A stretch of DNA of 64,000 nt from contig JACEEZ010000378.1 of assembly GCA_016584305.1 (NCBI GenBank), positions 21,001-85,000 on the forward strand, given 5' to 3'. The notes beneath the pieces were generated by a model. It did not search any database. It was not told the origin of the DNA and saw only the letters and a program-made list of their open reading frames with translations. Positions 1 to 12,699 of this stretch are shown here, piece after piece (the stretch's first letter is position 1; each line of letters opens with the position of its first letter). This stretch comes from Chionoecetes opilio. Lineage: Eukaryota; Arthropoda; Malacostraca; Decapoda; Majidae. Made by a program: the position numbers and the translations under genes.

Positions 1-867
1 ATAGCAAAAGGTATATAAGCCTTGTCCTTTGGTGGTCGCCAGCGTTGCGAGAAGGATGGTGCCAACACTATCGGCTGAATATTTAAACGTGGACTTAGGC
101 TAACCTAAGACTAACCATGGCTTTAGACAGGCATTTCCGTTCTATAAACTTTTTTCCGGGGGGGGTTAGTCTTAAGTTGGTCTAAAACTAACGAAAATTG
201 AATTGGAAATGTTAGACACCCAGGACCCTGTCCAACACTTAAGTCTAATTATATTTACGAATACTATGCAAATACCAATGCTAAGACAAATTACCAGTAT
301 TGCCAATATTCTGTTCGGCAAAATATGAGTGTTATACATGCATCTACTGCAGATTATGAAGCATCTGAAATATTTTTTAGAAGACCGCGTTTGGCGCCTA
401 CGAAATTTGGTTTGTTTACCTCTCCTCACCCGCCGAGTCCAGGCTATCAGCAACTGAAGTACATCACTTATACAACTATACAACAGCACTTGCAATTAAT
501 TAATGGGAACAGAGGAGACATTTATTCGTTTTTTGGTCATAAAGTCTAGTCTACGTTAACAGTGGTTCCTTACAACTCCCTCTACGGGGAGGCCATGGCA
601 AATGTCTCTCATTTCCACACATACGAGAGTATATCCAGTTATTATCCACCTCATTCTCATATCCTACTGTCCTCTCGTTCATGCATGATCTCTCTCTATC
701 TCTCTCTCTCTCACATACTCCAACAATATCCTTCCATTTAACAGGGCGTCATCCTTTCACACTCACAACATCGACTGCTTTATGATAATCTCGTCTACCG
801 TATCTTTCGTCCCCGTCGGCGAGAGTTCCAACTCTTCGCGTCGCCGAGTGTTCCTATTTTCTACGAC

Positions 868-869
<2 letters not shown>
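1..869. other. Non-coding, no gene seen
   Basis: AT-rich sequence with a short (TC)n patch at about 690-712. Two overlapping opposite-strand ORFs of 74-107 codons near 172-549 have no recognisable motif and look like chance. Nothing else can be supported. Confidence 0.6.

Positions 870-950
<81 letters not shown>
870..950. repeat. (AT)n microsatellite
   Basis: About 80 bases of nearly uninterrupted AT dinucleotide with one G interruption near 941. Confidence 0.97.
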
Positions 951-3868
951 GCATCTAATAAGCTTTTACCTGTGTTTATGTATACCTAACCTGACCGTAA
1001 TCTAACGTAACAGTAACCTAACTTGACCGTTACTGGCAGAAATTACAACCTTTCTTTCTCTTTTTCATGACTTAATCGTTAACACTCTCCAACATACAGT
1101 GAATCTCAAGGACGTTTTGATTTAGACGCAATGGTTTATAAAGCTTTTCAGTGCATTTGCTCAGTAATAATTCACTTCATGTCACGGCTAAACCTACGCA
1201 CTGGCTTGCTGCTCCATGACCTAAGATTTGCGGTAAGTATTAATGGTCATGATCAGCAATAAAAAAAATATATAGTAATATTGCTACACAACTTTTCTTT
1301 GGATAATGCAGGACCGTCTGAGTTAAGTGTCTGTGCCTGATTATTGATCTTCCCTTACGCATATTTATATTTAATTCATTATTATATAATATAATCTATA
1401 TTTTTCTTCCTTTTAATTTGACACCTCATTAACATGTCGAGGCCCGGAGTCCAAAGGGATGCCAGAACATCAGGAAAAAAATATTGTAAGCTGCTAAATA
1501 CTGCTGGACGATAAGTCGCTGTTGATAATTGATCTCACAACACGAGCACTAAGATTTGATCCCTAATACTGTACACGGTCACTTATATGCACAAGTCTTT
1601 ACGACGTGGAAGAACAATGTTCCATGAAACGATATGCATGTCTTCCTAAAATATGCCAAGTTGATTATGGTCGTGTAAGTAAGGAGACACTCACCAAGGC
1701 CACTTGCTGGTTGCAGGTGCAGGGAGAGAGTGGCGGTGGCCTATGTGCTGCACATCATTGTGGAGGATTGGTGGTCGACGCCAACACTCCTGTGCGCACT
1801 TTCCCGCCTCAGGAGTGGCTCCTTAGCCGAGGTGACCTTTTCAGACCAGTGAAAACGGAGATCTGATGAAATAAATATATCATGAAACAAAAAGAATTAT
1901 CCTTAGTCACGTTGGAGAAAGAATTTGCGAGGGTGTTCGATTTAACTGAATTGAAGGTTAACGGAACTAAAGAAACAAAATATTTATAAATACGGAAATA
2001 GTTGTAATGCAAAGTAATGTTTTCCACAATGTTAATTGTGTTGTGGGATATTATAAGCTGTATAAAGTTTATGGAACTTAATGTAGTATTTTACGTTTCA
2101 ATGTAATTTCCAAGTACTTAAGGGAATTAATTGTTCTATGGAACTAATGATGCAATTTTGTTCTTTTTAAAACAATGCGATAATCCAGGTAGACGATTTG
2201 TCACTATATGGACACTGTCAGGTAGTGCGAAGCAACACTATTTGACTACTTGACACTGTTTACCAGTATGTGCAGGATGGATAATCATAATGTTTTCATT
2301 GATAAATTTTAATCAATTGAACAATTGATTTTTTTATCTACGATTTTCATTAGTTTTTTATTATTATATTTTTGTGAGAAACATATTTGACTCGCGCCTC
2401 TGACTTCCACTGTTTGATTGTTTAATTAATCAACTAATTATTTATTTACTTTACATTTTCTGTTCCTTTATTTTCGTTTATTTATTCAGCAGTGTGCACA
2501 TCCTGCTGCATGCGGCGGTGTCCATGTCACAGTCTTCCTGCAGTTGTTATTGTTGTTGCTCCTCAGGCTGCCTGACCGAACAGTCCCGAGCTCCTGAAAC
2601 AGACCATGGTATGGACCGGGTTTTGTCACAGGGCCTTCATGGAGTGTATGTTGTGTTGTTGGCGTGTGTAATTACGTGCAGTGCAGTCTTCTATGAAAAT
2701 TTTGATATCATGGGATCCTGTGTTGCATCCTGGACAGGGATCCGTAATGGACACATCCAGCCTTGTACCATCCATGGTATTTTAATTAGAGGAGATGCCA
2801 TGACGTCACTTAATTGAAGCCAGCTCTGGCTCTGCCCCTCTGTTCAAAGACATACAGACAGTCGGACAGTGACCCAAACGAATGCTCAGTTAACGGTGTT
2901 AAGGCATATGCATGGGTATGATAGGTATGGGCGTGGTACATTGTATATTGCCGGCTTCACCCAGTTGCATTACTGCGGGATCAGCAAGTATTGAGAAGCC
3001 GGCAGGTTTGTAGAGATGTCACTTAGCTGATTTCCATCTCTTATAAATAGATGGTAACATAATAGATATTTATATAGAGTAGTTATATTATCAGTTTATT
3101 CTATAGTAGAAACATTACTTGCTCCTTACTAAATGTATAGTAGTGGAGCAGATGTATATGTGTGATAGATAAACAGAGTAGTTGACACCTGCATGACAGA
3201 GGAGCGGCGACTCACCGCCGGCGACTATAGAAGGGAGAGGAGTCATAACCTTTGCAAGGGTAGGACGGAGATTGTATCAGGGACTCCTGTCCATTTCGTC
3301 AAGTGCATATATTGCAGATTTACATAATTATACTACCTCAACTACTCTGGCGTCTCTCTACATCCTCACGAAACCACAGATTAACTTGCCAGCGTATACA
3401 GTAATTGAAACGTGTGTTACTGGACATTACTCATCTCCGGCTTTTATGGCGAGTACCTATGTGAGTATAATTACTCGCGAAAAGGAATAACCAGAACAAC
3501 GGGACGTGCGCCACTCACATACCTATATATTTTACTTTCATGCAGTCTTGGTCTGAATATGGTTACACCCAGATAACCAGTAATGATAGTTCAATATTAC
3601 ATCGGTAAGTTAGAGATTTCGTGGCGAAACATTCTTCAAGAGGCTAGAAAACCTAACTAGGTCAAGAGCGTCTTAACAGAATACCTATGCTTGTTCTAGG
3701 AGTAATTCCAAGGAATTCGCCTGTAATTCCTCTTTCATGACCTCTACCCATAAACGACTCATATTACTGGAATGTAGGATTCTTAATGTGTCACCAGAAA
3801 TAGTATGAACACTTATTTATTCCCAAAAGCATGAGAAAAGTCTGTAAACTTTGGTGATCAGCGGCCCG
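951..3868. other. Non-coding, no gene recognised
   Basis: Mostly AT-rich. TAACC/AACCT-like words occur at 983-1030, which resembles degenerate arthropod telomere-type sequence, but there is no array. ORFs at 1606-1866, 2494-2817 and 3272-3490 have no motif, no family resemblance and no splice context that I recognise, and I do not call them genes. Confidence 0.5.
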
Positions 3869-3870
3869 TC

Positions 3871-3985
3871 AGGGTGGTAAGGTTGGTAGAGACGTGAGCT
3901 TGCAATGTGCAGCGTCCCTGTGCATTCGGTCAGCGGTTCGAGTCCGCCTAGTTCGTGCTGACGTGGCGGCGCTTTGTATAGTCAA
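3871..3985 (+). repeat. tRNA-like SINE head (candidate)
   Basis: A box-A-like stretch (TGGTAAGGTTGG, about 3874-3885) is followed about 60 bases later by a box-B-like GGTTCGAGTCC (3935-3945). This spacing suits a tRNA with an extra arm. It does not read as an intact tRNA cloverleaf. I interpret it as the head of a tRNA-derived SINE or a tRNA pseudogene. Confidence 0.35.
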
Positions 3986-3989
3986 TAAC

Positions 3990-4974
3990 CTTGTAGTTGG
4001 TACTTTCAAAGTGTCTAGATAGGATGAAAATATTATCTTATCTTGGTGATCAGCACGCTTCTGAGTCACCTTGAACTACTTATAGTAATTTGGCTGCCGG
4101 TAACCTCATTTGTGTTTCATTGTGATTTGTGTTTCTTAGTTACTGATACCTTGTTTAACTAAGAGTGTAGTAACGAGCATTGTGTGACTTGGTAATTGAA
4201 TGTTACCAGATTTCTTACGTGGTGGGCTTCCCAACCTGGAAGTTTAGAGGCAAGGAAGCCACATACTACTAATACACCAGTAATAATTTTTAAACATTAA
4301 ATTGGGGTAATCAAAGACATAATATTCTGGTAAGTTTAAGCATTATATGCAGCTACAAGTAATAATTAAGTATTAATGCCGCTCCATTAATATATTCCAA
4401 TTCAAATAGTGTCTTACTTAGCCAGGCTGTTTCAAAAGTATTAATATTAGTGAGAGAAACAACAAAATTTGGGAGGGAATATCACATAAAAATGTCTCTT
4501 ACATTAAATAACTATTTATCTAATATCCAGGGAAGGCCTGACATGTGTTGAACCAGCATGATGATAGTGGTTGCTGTGTGTCTTGTTCATGTTGGTTACC
4601 TAATGTTATGCTGCATGGGTTTATAGGTCTTGTGATGGTCATATGAATACTGTATAGCTGCTTTTACATGGGGCATTCCAACGGCAAAGATTTTCAGGTG
4701 TTGTCTTTTCCATGCTACTTGCTGAAAACAGTAATGTCTGGTAATATAGGCTGAAAGGGTGTCGTACTGGACCTTTTCACCTTTAAATGCCGTCACCCAA
4801 GAATTCTCTTGGACTTTTTGCGGTATAAATATCTTTTGTACTGAAAGATATTGGAAAAGCTAATATTCGACGCTTAATAATTTTTTTCGCCCGGAGGAAG
4901 GACGTGTGTAGTGCCAGAATTGTGAATGACCCGTCAGTATAATGCGAAGAGATATTGTGGCAACGCCAATTATA
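3990..4974. other. Non-coding, nothing recognised
   Basis: AT-rich sequence without recognisable coding or repeat structure. A 66-codon minus-strand ORF at 4596-4796 has no motif. Confidence 0.5.
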
Positions 4975-4978
4975 TTAA

Positions 4979-5855
4979 AGTAATCGTCCAGACCCATTTT
5001 TTCTTTGCATAATTATGTTGAATTCAAAATACCTAATCCACAAAAAATAATTCATTTCCACGCCTTATTTCCCTAAAAACATGACCTTTGTAAAAAGCGC
5101 GGGAAAAACAACAGCCCCATTCCAGCCGTGGCTGGAAACTTGCTGGCGACGTCACACGAGTGAGCCTCCCAGCCCGGCCCTATACAAATACACGGAGACT
5201 GAGAAAAATGTAGTACTTGGGGAATTTTGGGTGTTTCTGATATAATTTTTTTGCGATGTGGCATATACTTGCATCCTTCATGGATACAGCAAGAAAGCTG
5301 TGCCTCTGCAGAGAGCTTAGCACCCATTTCTGACCTATTTGACCATGATAATGTCTGTGCAGCGCCTGGCAGTGGCGGGTGAGAGGAGCCCGGCTAGACA
5401 ATGTGCTTCACACCGCGCTCCTCTCACCCGCCACTGTCAGGCGCTGCACAGACATTAGCATGGTCAAATAGGTCGGAAATGGGTGCTAAGCTCTCTGCAA
5501 AGGCACAGTTTTCTTGCTGTACCCATGAAGGATGCAAGTATATGCCATATCGCAAAAAAAATATATCAGAAACACCAAAAATTCCCCAAGTACTACATTT
5601 TTCTCCGTGTCTCCGTGAATTTGTATCAGGCAGGGCTGGGAGGCTCACTCGTGTGACGTCGCCGAGCCGTGGTGCGTTGTCTGCTGTCCGCCAGTTGTGT
5701 TTTGAGAGCTCGGGGAATTTACAGATTTTGAATGCGGATCATTTAAAAACGGGTGACTGGATGCAAAAAGTGACAACATATTGTTGATATACTCGATCAT
5801 GGCTATATTTTGATTGCATTAAATCAGGAATGATGAAATGGTCTGGACGATTACT
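4979..5855. mobile_element. TTAA-flanked fold-back element (MITE-like)
   Basis: The two halves are inverted copies of each other. The ends read AGTAATCGTCCAGACC on the left and its exact reverse complement on the right. Both sides are bordered by TTAA (4975-4978 and 5856-5859), as expected for a TTAA-targeting DNA transposon (piggyBac- or Kolobok-type target preference). The arms are about 410 and 440 bases, with a spacer near 5390-5416. The opposite-strand ORFs at 5180-5401 and 5401-5787 are the same sequence read from the two arms, so they are not genes. A single-arm relative lies at about 47,396-47,752. No transposase is present, so it is non-autonomous. Superfamily assignment is inference from TTAA alone. 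Confidence 0.8.
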
Positions 5856-5859
5856 TTAA

Positions 5860-7110
5860 GCATGAGTAAAATAGGTTAGTTGTTAGCAGAAAAAAACATT
5901 ATTGGACGATAGGCAAAAGGGCAAAGTTCATCCCTACCCCACTGTAAATGAGAAGGAGGCAGGCAGGTAGTATGTAGTTTTATGAATAGGAGGTAATAAT
6001 TTTCCCAGTTATTGTGGTAACTTACGCCCTCGTAACATTCAACGACGGAAGATTTCCCCTGTTTTTATCTGAAGGCAGGAGTGTGTCTTGACTTTGGTTT
6101 AGGTCATTTTAGCTAACTTTCAATTTTGAAAACCACATTGATAATTAAGCCCATGATTATCTTACATTCTATCCCAACCCTTCCTATTTTGATTTTAAGA
6201 AAAAAGAGAAGTCGTAGCCTAAATTGGTAGAGTGTAAAGTTTTGGACGAAGGCGTCACCCCACCATCTCTGCTCTCCATATACACACAGGTTAGTTGATG
6301 TTCCCGTGAAGTTTCTTACTTACACCAGTATTTGTAATCTGAGGATCACACTGTTATTATTATAGCTTTCCTATACGACTAAGGTCTTACCCCCCCCCCC
6401 CCCCCATCTCTGCTCTCCCTCTACACACAGAAACCTGATAAGAGAAGATATATGCGGTCCCCGAGAGTCCGTCTCATCCCTCCCCGAATCTCAGACACAA
6501 CATAGTCCCCCACTTTCCTCATAATTAGTGATGTTAACCTCAGTTTCTCATAGTCTAAACTCTAAAGTATTGATTTAGTTAGGATATGAATATATCCATT
6601 GATGATCATCCTACAATTGTTGTGATTTAGGTTTAGGATGCGGTGTGTTATCCGTGCCGAAAGGTGCGGCGGCGTACGTCGGCCCTAATATGTTCAGTCC
6701 AGGTATTCACCCATCTGTTGTTAGAGATGAAATGTCTATTCCGTATTGAGGACATATCGGTGAGGCAATGTTAACAAGGAATTCCCGAGGAATTCTCTCT
6801 TAGGAGTCCTTAATTTGAAATTTTGTTAGGTCAAATGTAATGCTGCAGGTTTTGGGATTTGCTTCCGATGATGTTGTAGTAAGATGAGGATGGCCGGAAG
6901 GGTGTTGAGGGGAGTGATAATGGGAACAATAACTCCGTGTCCTACGCTCGGTTATACAAATCATAAATTGCCCTCCCCAAAAAACAAATTTAATCCTTAT
7001 TTGTAAATTAAATGGTTCCCCGGCCTTATTACTAGGGGTGGTGGCAGCGATACCTCAATCTAAATTGGCAGGTAAGTTTAAAAAAAAATCTGACGTTATT
7101 TTTCAATATT
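5860..7110. other. Non-coding with a C16 tract
   Basis: No gene seen. A run of 16 C residues lies at 6390-6405. A roughly 28-base sequence (ATCTCTGCTCTCC..TACACACAG) at about 6264-6290 is repeated just after the C-run at about 6404-6430, forming a short direct repeat around the tract. Confidence 0.55.
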
Positions 7111-7116
7111 TTCTCA

Positions 7117-7366
7117 AAATGTGTGTGTGTGTGTGTGGTATGATAAATATATTTATAATAACAATAATAGTAATAATGATGAGATTAATAATGATAATTA
7201 TGACAATTATGATTATAATATTGGTTATAATAATAAGGATGATAATTGTAACAATTACAATATTAATAATAATAATGACAATGATGATAATACAAATTAT
7301 TATAATGATGATAATAAAAATATCTATAACAAATATTATAATTGGAAGAGTTATTATGTAAATTAG
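7117..7366. repeat. (GT)n plus degenerate AAT/ATG simple repeat
   Basis: A short (GT)8 at 7121-7136 runs into about 230 bases of degenerate AAT/GAT trinucleotide repeat. The two overlapping ORFs here (Ile/Met-rich and Asn/Asp-rich) are translations of the simple repeat, not genes. Confidence 0.85.
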
Positions 7367-7369
7367 GTG

Positions 7370-7890
7370 ATGGTTAATATAGGTGTTTCAATGGATCGTG
7401 CTGCAGTTGTGTTGTTGAGTGGTGTATTCGTGTGGTTGTGTTGTTATCCTGTAAAAAAGTTTAGGGATTAACCTGTTAATTATAAGCACATGTGTGTGGT
7501 TGGTTGTGAGTGAGTGTAATGAAATGGGTGCTAGTGTGTATAGTCTCGGTGATTCGTTCGAAGCGCTACTCTACCTCAGAAGCCTCGAACCGAGCTTCCT
7601 TGCCCCGCTCAGAGAGCAGCCGGGCCACTTAGCGTCCTACACTCCGCAAACCAAAGACCCTACAAGCATGATAGGAAAGCTGAGGTCTTAGCCTAAGCAT
7701 AATTTGTGATGTCTAACACGAGCGCCATCTGTGGTGTCCAATCTGTCTCATTGTCTGTTGATTGAGACTTATTAAATCAAATTATTACTTCCTCTGACAT
7801 CAAGATCAATGTTCTATGCATTTTTAGCACACACTCACACACATACACAATCAGACATGATGAAAATATATACTGAAATAAAGTATTACT
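7370..7890. other. Non-coding, nothing recognised
   Basis: No coding signal or repeat family recognised. A short (CA)n patch occurs at 7829-7848. Confidence 0.5.
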
Positions 7891-7892
7891 TA

Positions 7893-7957
7893 GAGGGAAT
7901 TGAACCTGGGCTTGCTGAGTCGCAGCTGGGCGCTCTACCCACTACACCACACAGGAA
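7893..7957 (-). repeat. tRNA-derived SINE head or tRNA pseudogene
   Basis: On the minus strand, box A (TGGTGTAGTGGG, 7949-7938) and box B (GGTTCAATTCC, 7906-7896) are spaced as in a tRNA. A D-arm-like TAGTGGGTAGAGCGCCCAGC and an anticodon-stem-like segment lie between them. The downstream minus-strand sequence is AT-rich and not tRNA-like. The head resembles that of the SINE at 58,620-58,909 (shared TGGTGTAGTGG..TAGAGCGCC pattern), so a SINE origin is likelier than a functional tRNA. Confidence 0.5.
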
Positions 7958-7969
7958 TCTGATCAGGGA

Positions 7970-10900
7970 AGTGACAACTAATATATATACAATTAAACAA
8001 CGAGCGCCGGTGCTGCCACCTAGTAGTTGTCCAAACACGACAGCACACTCCGAAACACCTGCTTTCCTATCATGCATGTAGAGTCGTTGCCGCAAATCTT
8101 CGGTAAGCCTTTTGCTCTGCCTGTTACTGTGTTTATTTCAGAGTTTATTCTTGTTTATTAAGTTTGTAAAGGCCCGATTATTGAATCCTACAATTGGCAT
8201 GACACTCCAGGATTACAGAAACTCTTCATAAATTAAAACATTAATTTAATTGCGTAGAGTATAAATAACACCAACTCCTAATAAACACCACTCCACACGT
8301 AAACTAGTAGAGATCCCCAGACCGGTATGTATGGGTAGGTAGAGTATCACACGACTCAGCCTCTTAGAAACACAGGTCAAACACAGGCCCTAAACCGCAC
8401 TCGTTCTGGTCGTATTGGTAGGAAAGAGGACACACGCCTCTAGCCACCTCCCCCAGGGACATAGAGCGTACCGTAACCGACCAGGGATGACAACACATCA
8501 CAGCCACACGGAATACCAGTCAGCACGGCAATCTGGAGTATCTGAACATCAAACCACACAGAACGCCGCTCCGTCCGGCCCTTGACAGGAGTCGGGTCCT
8601 TATGGCATGTAGTTGTAGGGGAGTCGAGTCCACCTCGGTTGAGAGACGAGAATGAACTGACATATATTGGCGAGTCCGAACCGAAGTAAACTCACGTTAC
8701 TCCCAACCGAACCTTCGCGACTCCCGATTCCAACATGAGTACCTGCTCGAACAAATACTCAAGTACCCTATGAAATATATAATTACCCAAACTCAAACAA
8801 TGTTGATTAACAGTGTTACCTAAACTACCCTAATATTCACAAGTTGGTGCATTAGTTTATACTATGATTATTGTGTATGCGTGTGTTTCTGGGGTGCACA
8901 GCCTCCTTTGTAGAGCTGAGTTGCTCTGCGGGACTGTCGACGAGGCATAGACGCACGCTCCCTACCTGCTGTGTCGGCCTCCGCCTCATACACAGACGCC
9001 CCAAGTAGTTTTGACGCTACACTGATGCCGCTGGTGCACTTCACGACTGAGGCCTTCCCTGGGTGACATTGGCGTCCGCGTCGAGGGTGCTACCACCTTC
9101 GCCCTTGATGCTTCGCCCAAGCACCTATCGATGCTTGGACGAGTCACTGGTTGGAGAACGTCTACTGAGGTGCCAGCAAACTGGTCCCTGTGTCCACCTG
9201 CCGCTATTCCTCGAAGTGGTGCCTGACCGTGTCGCGGTGCCATCCACGTGTCCGCGGTGCCATAGTAGGGTTTTGTAACAAGGTATTTTCTTTGTGTGCA
9301 TTTTTAATATATTGTCCAAAAAAACCCGATTTGTTCTTACCTGACCCTGAATTGAGCATTCTCCTTGGATTATCCCAAAGAACCGGGGTGGTTCAAATAA
9401 CACCTTACGCTATGAACCCCCGACAAAAATAATAAACATAATGCTAGGAATATTAATATCAATGATAATAAACGATATATTAAAGTTTTCAGCGTTTAAC
9501 TGAAAGTATACATTTGAGAATAACACAGAAATAGAAGTTGGAAAATGGAAGCTATACTATTACATTAAGAATGGTGATTATGGTGGTGTCAAAAGGGATA
9601 ATGATGATAGATAATATTGATGGTAGTCATAAGGTTATTAACTACATCTACTGACGTTTACGAGTGTCTATGCACTGATGGTTATCATATTTACAAATGT
9701 GGGCACGGGACTTTGTTTCGTCCATGAATGGCCGGATGTCGGTGTGATGCACCGCCTATCCAACCGCTAAGGAGAGGAGGCTAAGCAGGTCGCGGTGGTG
9801 CGGATATGATATACACACACAGACCCAGACAGTGTGTGTGTCGGAGTATCAAGGGCCAACCACCTGAACCATTAAGATAAGAAGAGAAAAACCTGAGGAA
9901 GGAAATAATATCCTACAGGAGTTATAGGATTCAACGTAAAAGAAAACAAAACTATGTGAGCTGGAGCGAGCCCCCAAGTGTTATCTCTACAGACGACGGG
10001 CGTGAGGAAAATAATCTCTTTTACTTTTTTAAGTTGTGTCTTTTGATGTGTGTGGTTATATTTAATTCTAGTTAGGAGATTGAGTGATTCGTCGAGTGTA
10101 AGTGATGAAATTGCCAGTCGTGTTATTTGTTGCACCTTAAAAAACGTAAGTTAGGTTTCTGAGTGTATGTTTACCCTATTCTTCCCTAAGTTACGTAACC
10201 AATGCTCGGTTTCTAGAAATATTGTGGTGAGTTGGGAAGTGTACGTGAAGTGAGGTAAGTCTTGTTTTCTCTGAGTTTTAAATTTGACGAGGAAACAAAT
10301 CTCATCCACTCACTCAGACCACAACAATGGGGTTCTAATAAAAGTAACCTGGACTGGGCTGTGGATGACTTTTGAGGCTATTGAATGAGGTAACGCCATA
10401 AAGTCAGAAAGGATTCACAAGGTTAAGTCACACTTATTTATAAATAGTATTCGCAGAAAATCAATTAATTATATCAGATATTGGATTTATAGAATAAGTG
10501 CAAAAAAGTATGACAAAAAATATATATGGGATGCGCAACTACACTTATAAGAGAAGGTGGAAGCGATTAAAATTATACTCACTAAAGAGGCGTAGAATAA
10601 GAAGCTATCTAATCGAGGTCTTCAGGTGGTTAGTGATATAATAAATGAGATATAAGAACATTTTCTTACGGTTAGTAGTCAGCATTTATCTATATATAAC
10701 GGATTCAAATTGGAAATTTTTTAATTAAAAAGATAGGGCGACACTAGTTCACAAATAGGGGGTACACAATTGGAATATATTCAGTTATCATATAGTTAAT
10801 GCACAGACGATATATAGTTTTAAATGAAAACCAAACCATTTTATGGATAGGGATGAAGGTGTATGTAGGCAATTTAGAATGTAAGTGTAGCAGAAACTTA

Positions 10901-11600
10901 ATACGTGTGGGCCTCCCGGCCTCTTGTAGCTTTTTTTATGTTCTTCTTATGTTTATCATAACTGTCTTCTCTTGTTAAGTTTAAGCGTGGTAGCCCTCAC
11001 TACTCACAATGCACGGTGCGCGCTACGTAGTTGTGGGAAGAGTCCATTAGTTCCCTCCCTGCGTGTTGGATTGTCTTCACCGGCCTGTAAATTTACCTTA
11101 ACGTATGCGGCTGCAGATCAAAAAATCACCAAGGCAGTTTTAGGGCTCATTGCCAGTAAATTTCAATATTTTAACCATTATGGTTCAGTTCATACATTTA
11201 ATATGTTAAATGAGGCTTTCTTTATTCTACTATCGTTAGGAAAATATACATCTTACGTAAAGAAATCGCTTTATTATCTAATAAAGATTACTATTTTGAC
11301 TACTCATATATGCTCATTATGATACTTATATTTTCCAATATATTAAACTTATTTCAGTACATATTGTGTTATTTATGTAATCCAAACTATATCCATATAG
11401 AATGAAGGAATGATATTACAAAACTGCAACCCATATATCGAAATTATAAAAAAAACCATTGTAAATAGTTGTATTTGAGAAAAAAACATCCTTTTCTCCA
11501 AGATGTAAGTTGTAGAAAATGCTTTGAGATAAATACAAAAATAAGCAATATTACATTACGTTTTATGTGCTTGAACTATAAACAAAATTTAGTTTGTTAC
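7970..11600. other. Non-coding, no gene recognised
   Basis: Moderately AT-rich with a GC-richer patch at 8,900-9,270. Several overlapping short ORFs on both strands (8986-9432, 9872-10135, 10972-11322) share no conserved motif and have no splice context, so I reject them as genes. This lies downstream of the IR stop codon on the minus strand and may include its 3' UTR or flank. No convincing minus-strand AATAAA was assigned. Confidence 0.45.
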
Positions 11601-11607
11601 AGCCTTT

Positions 11608-11806
11608 GCTTGTAAGTGTGGGATATTGCTATAGCCACACCTGCTTTTATATGTGGGTTATTGCTATGGCCACACCTGCTTGTATGTGTGGGTTATTGTT
11701 ATGGCCACATCTGCTTGTAAGTGTGGGTCATATTCATGGTCACACCTGCTTGTAAGTGTGGGTCATATTAATGGTCCACACTTGCTTGTAAGTGTGGGTT
11801 ATTGTG
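11608..11806. repeat. 35-bp minisatellite, about 5.6 units
   Basis: Units start at about 11608, 11643, 11678, 11713, 11748 and 11784 with a 35-36-base period. Each begins GCTTGTAAGTGTGGG or a close variant and carries an internal inverted pair (TGTGGG..CCACA), so each can form a small hairpin. The array ends 13 bases short of the IR stop codon (minus strand), so it would lie in the 3' UTR if transcribed. There are no unique spacers, so it is not a CRISPR array. Confidence 0.9.
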
Positions 11807-11819
11807 CTGAAGGATGAGA

Positions 11820-12102
11820 CTAGTGACGCCTCATCTCTTTGGAGACACGGCCGAGACGACAGAATATGACAGAGTTTTCGCCGAGGAAGGCAGCGACGGA
11901 GAGGAAGGCTCCTGCGACGAAGAGGAAGAGAGGACCTTGTATGTGGACCATAGTGAGAGCCTTTCTGGGGACCCGATTCTTCTGGACAGAATCCTGCTTC
12001 TTCGTGGGAGCCTGTCTGCTTCCGCTGCTGCTCTGAGCCGCTGTCGGCTTTAAACTGAACTCTTTCCAAAACATCCACAGTCCATTTTCCTATCAGTCCA
12101 GC
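11820..12102 (-). CDS. Ionotropic receptor, last exon (M4 and C-terminus), frame broken
   Basis: The acceptor is CTTGCAG|G and the exon opens in phase 0 with AGLIGKWTVDVLERVQFKA, which joins the previous exon. The fourth membrane helix lies in a different frame, as GPLFLFVAGAFLSVAAFLG, preceded by TKKQDSVQKNRVPRKALTM. That frame ends with KEMRRH and a TAG at 11,822-11,820. The family requires both parts in one protein, so a one-base shift is needed between about 12,080 and 12,010. The exon length (283 nt) also breaks phase by one. I infer either a real frameshift mutation or a sequence error. Confidence 0.75.
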
Positions 12103-12226
12103 CTGCAAGTAGCGTTACAAAAAGAAAAAAAAGAGAATTCATGCTTCGCCGGATGGCTGACAAATGCAATAAATTGATTATTAACGAGAATAACATGATT
12201 ATCAAATTATTTTATTCAATATTTAC

Positions 12227-12412
12227 CTCGTGGAAGGCCAGAATAAGGTGGTTGAAGTTGGCCTTGAAGGGTGAGTTGGGAGCAAGAGGAAAACCACAGT
12301 AGCCTGGGATAATGTTCTGGCGCGCCACGTACAGGGTGTGAAGCCTTCCTGACTTGTGAACTGTTCAGCGATGATCACCTTCATGTTCAGGCGCTCGTAC
12401 ACGTAAGCTTTA
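12227..12412 (-). CDS. Ionotropic receptor, S2 ligand-binding exon, one base short
   Basis: The acceptor TTTACAG|T completes the phase-2 codon of the upstream exon, and the exon ends CACGAG|GTAAAT in phase 0. It reads KAYVYERLNMKVIIAEQFT, then leaves frame near the GGG/CCC at 12,334-12,336. From there the conserved continuation appears in another frame: YVARQNIIPGYCGFPLAPN, then FKANFNHLILAFHE. One extra base restores both the frame and the exit phase. This is the second half of the ligand-binding S2 lobe. The intron to the last exon is only 124 bases. Confidence 0.82.
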
Positions 12413-12483
12413 CTGTAAACAACGAACACACTTACCTATGGAAACAATTCATACTTCAAGTGTTTGTCTTTACACATGGATTT

Positions 12484-12699
<216 letters not shown>

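Noticed and set aside
1606..1866. 86-codon plus-strand ORF
   Set aside because: No recognisable domain, Kozak context or neighbouring exon. Similar reasoning for 2494-2817, 10972-11322, 15,0xx and 27,465-27,728.
5180..5787. Two opposite ORFs encoding similar peptides (KASICHIAKK / GCKYMPYRKK)
   Set aside because: They are the two arms of the TTAA palindrome read in different frames, with no protein family.
8986..9432. Four overlapping 70-92-codon ORFs in a GC-richer patch
   Set aside because: No motif, no splice logic and mutually incompatible frames. Likely composition effects.
11608..11806. Regular 35-bp repeats suggesting a CRISPR array
   Set aside because: Units are contiguous without unique spacers and the DNA is eukaryotic, so it is a minisatellite.
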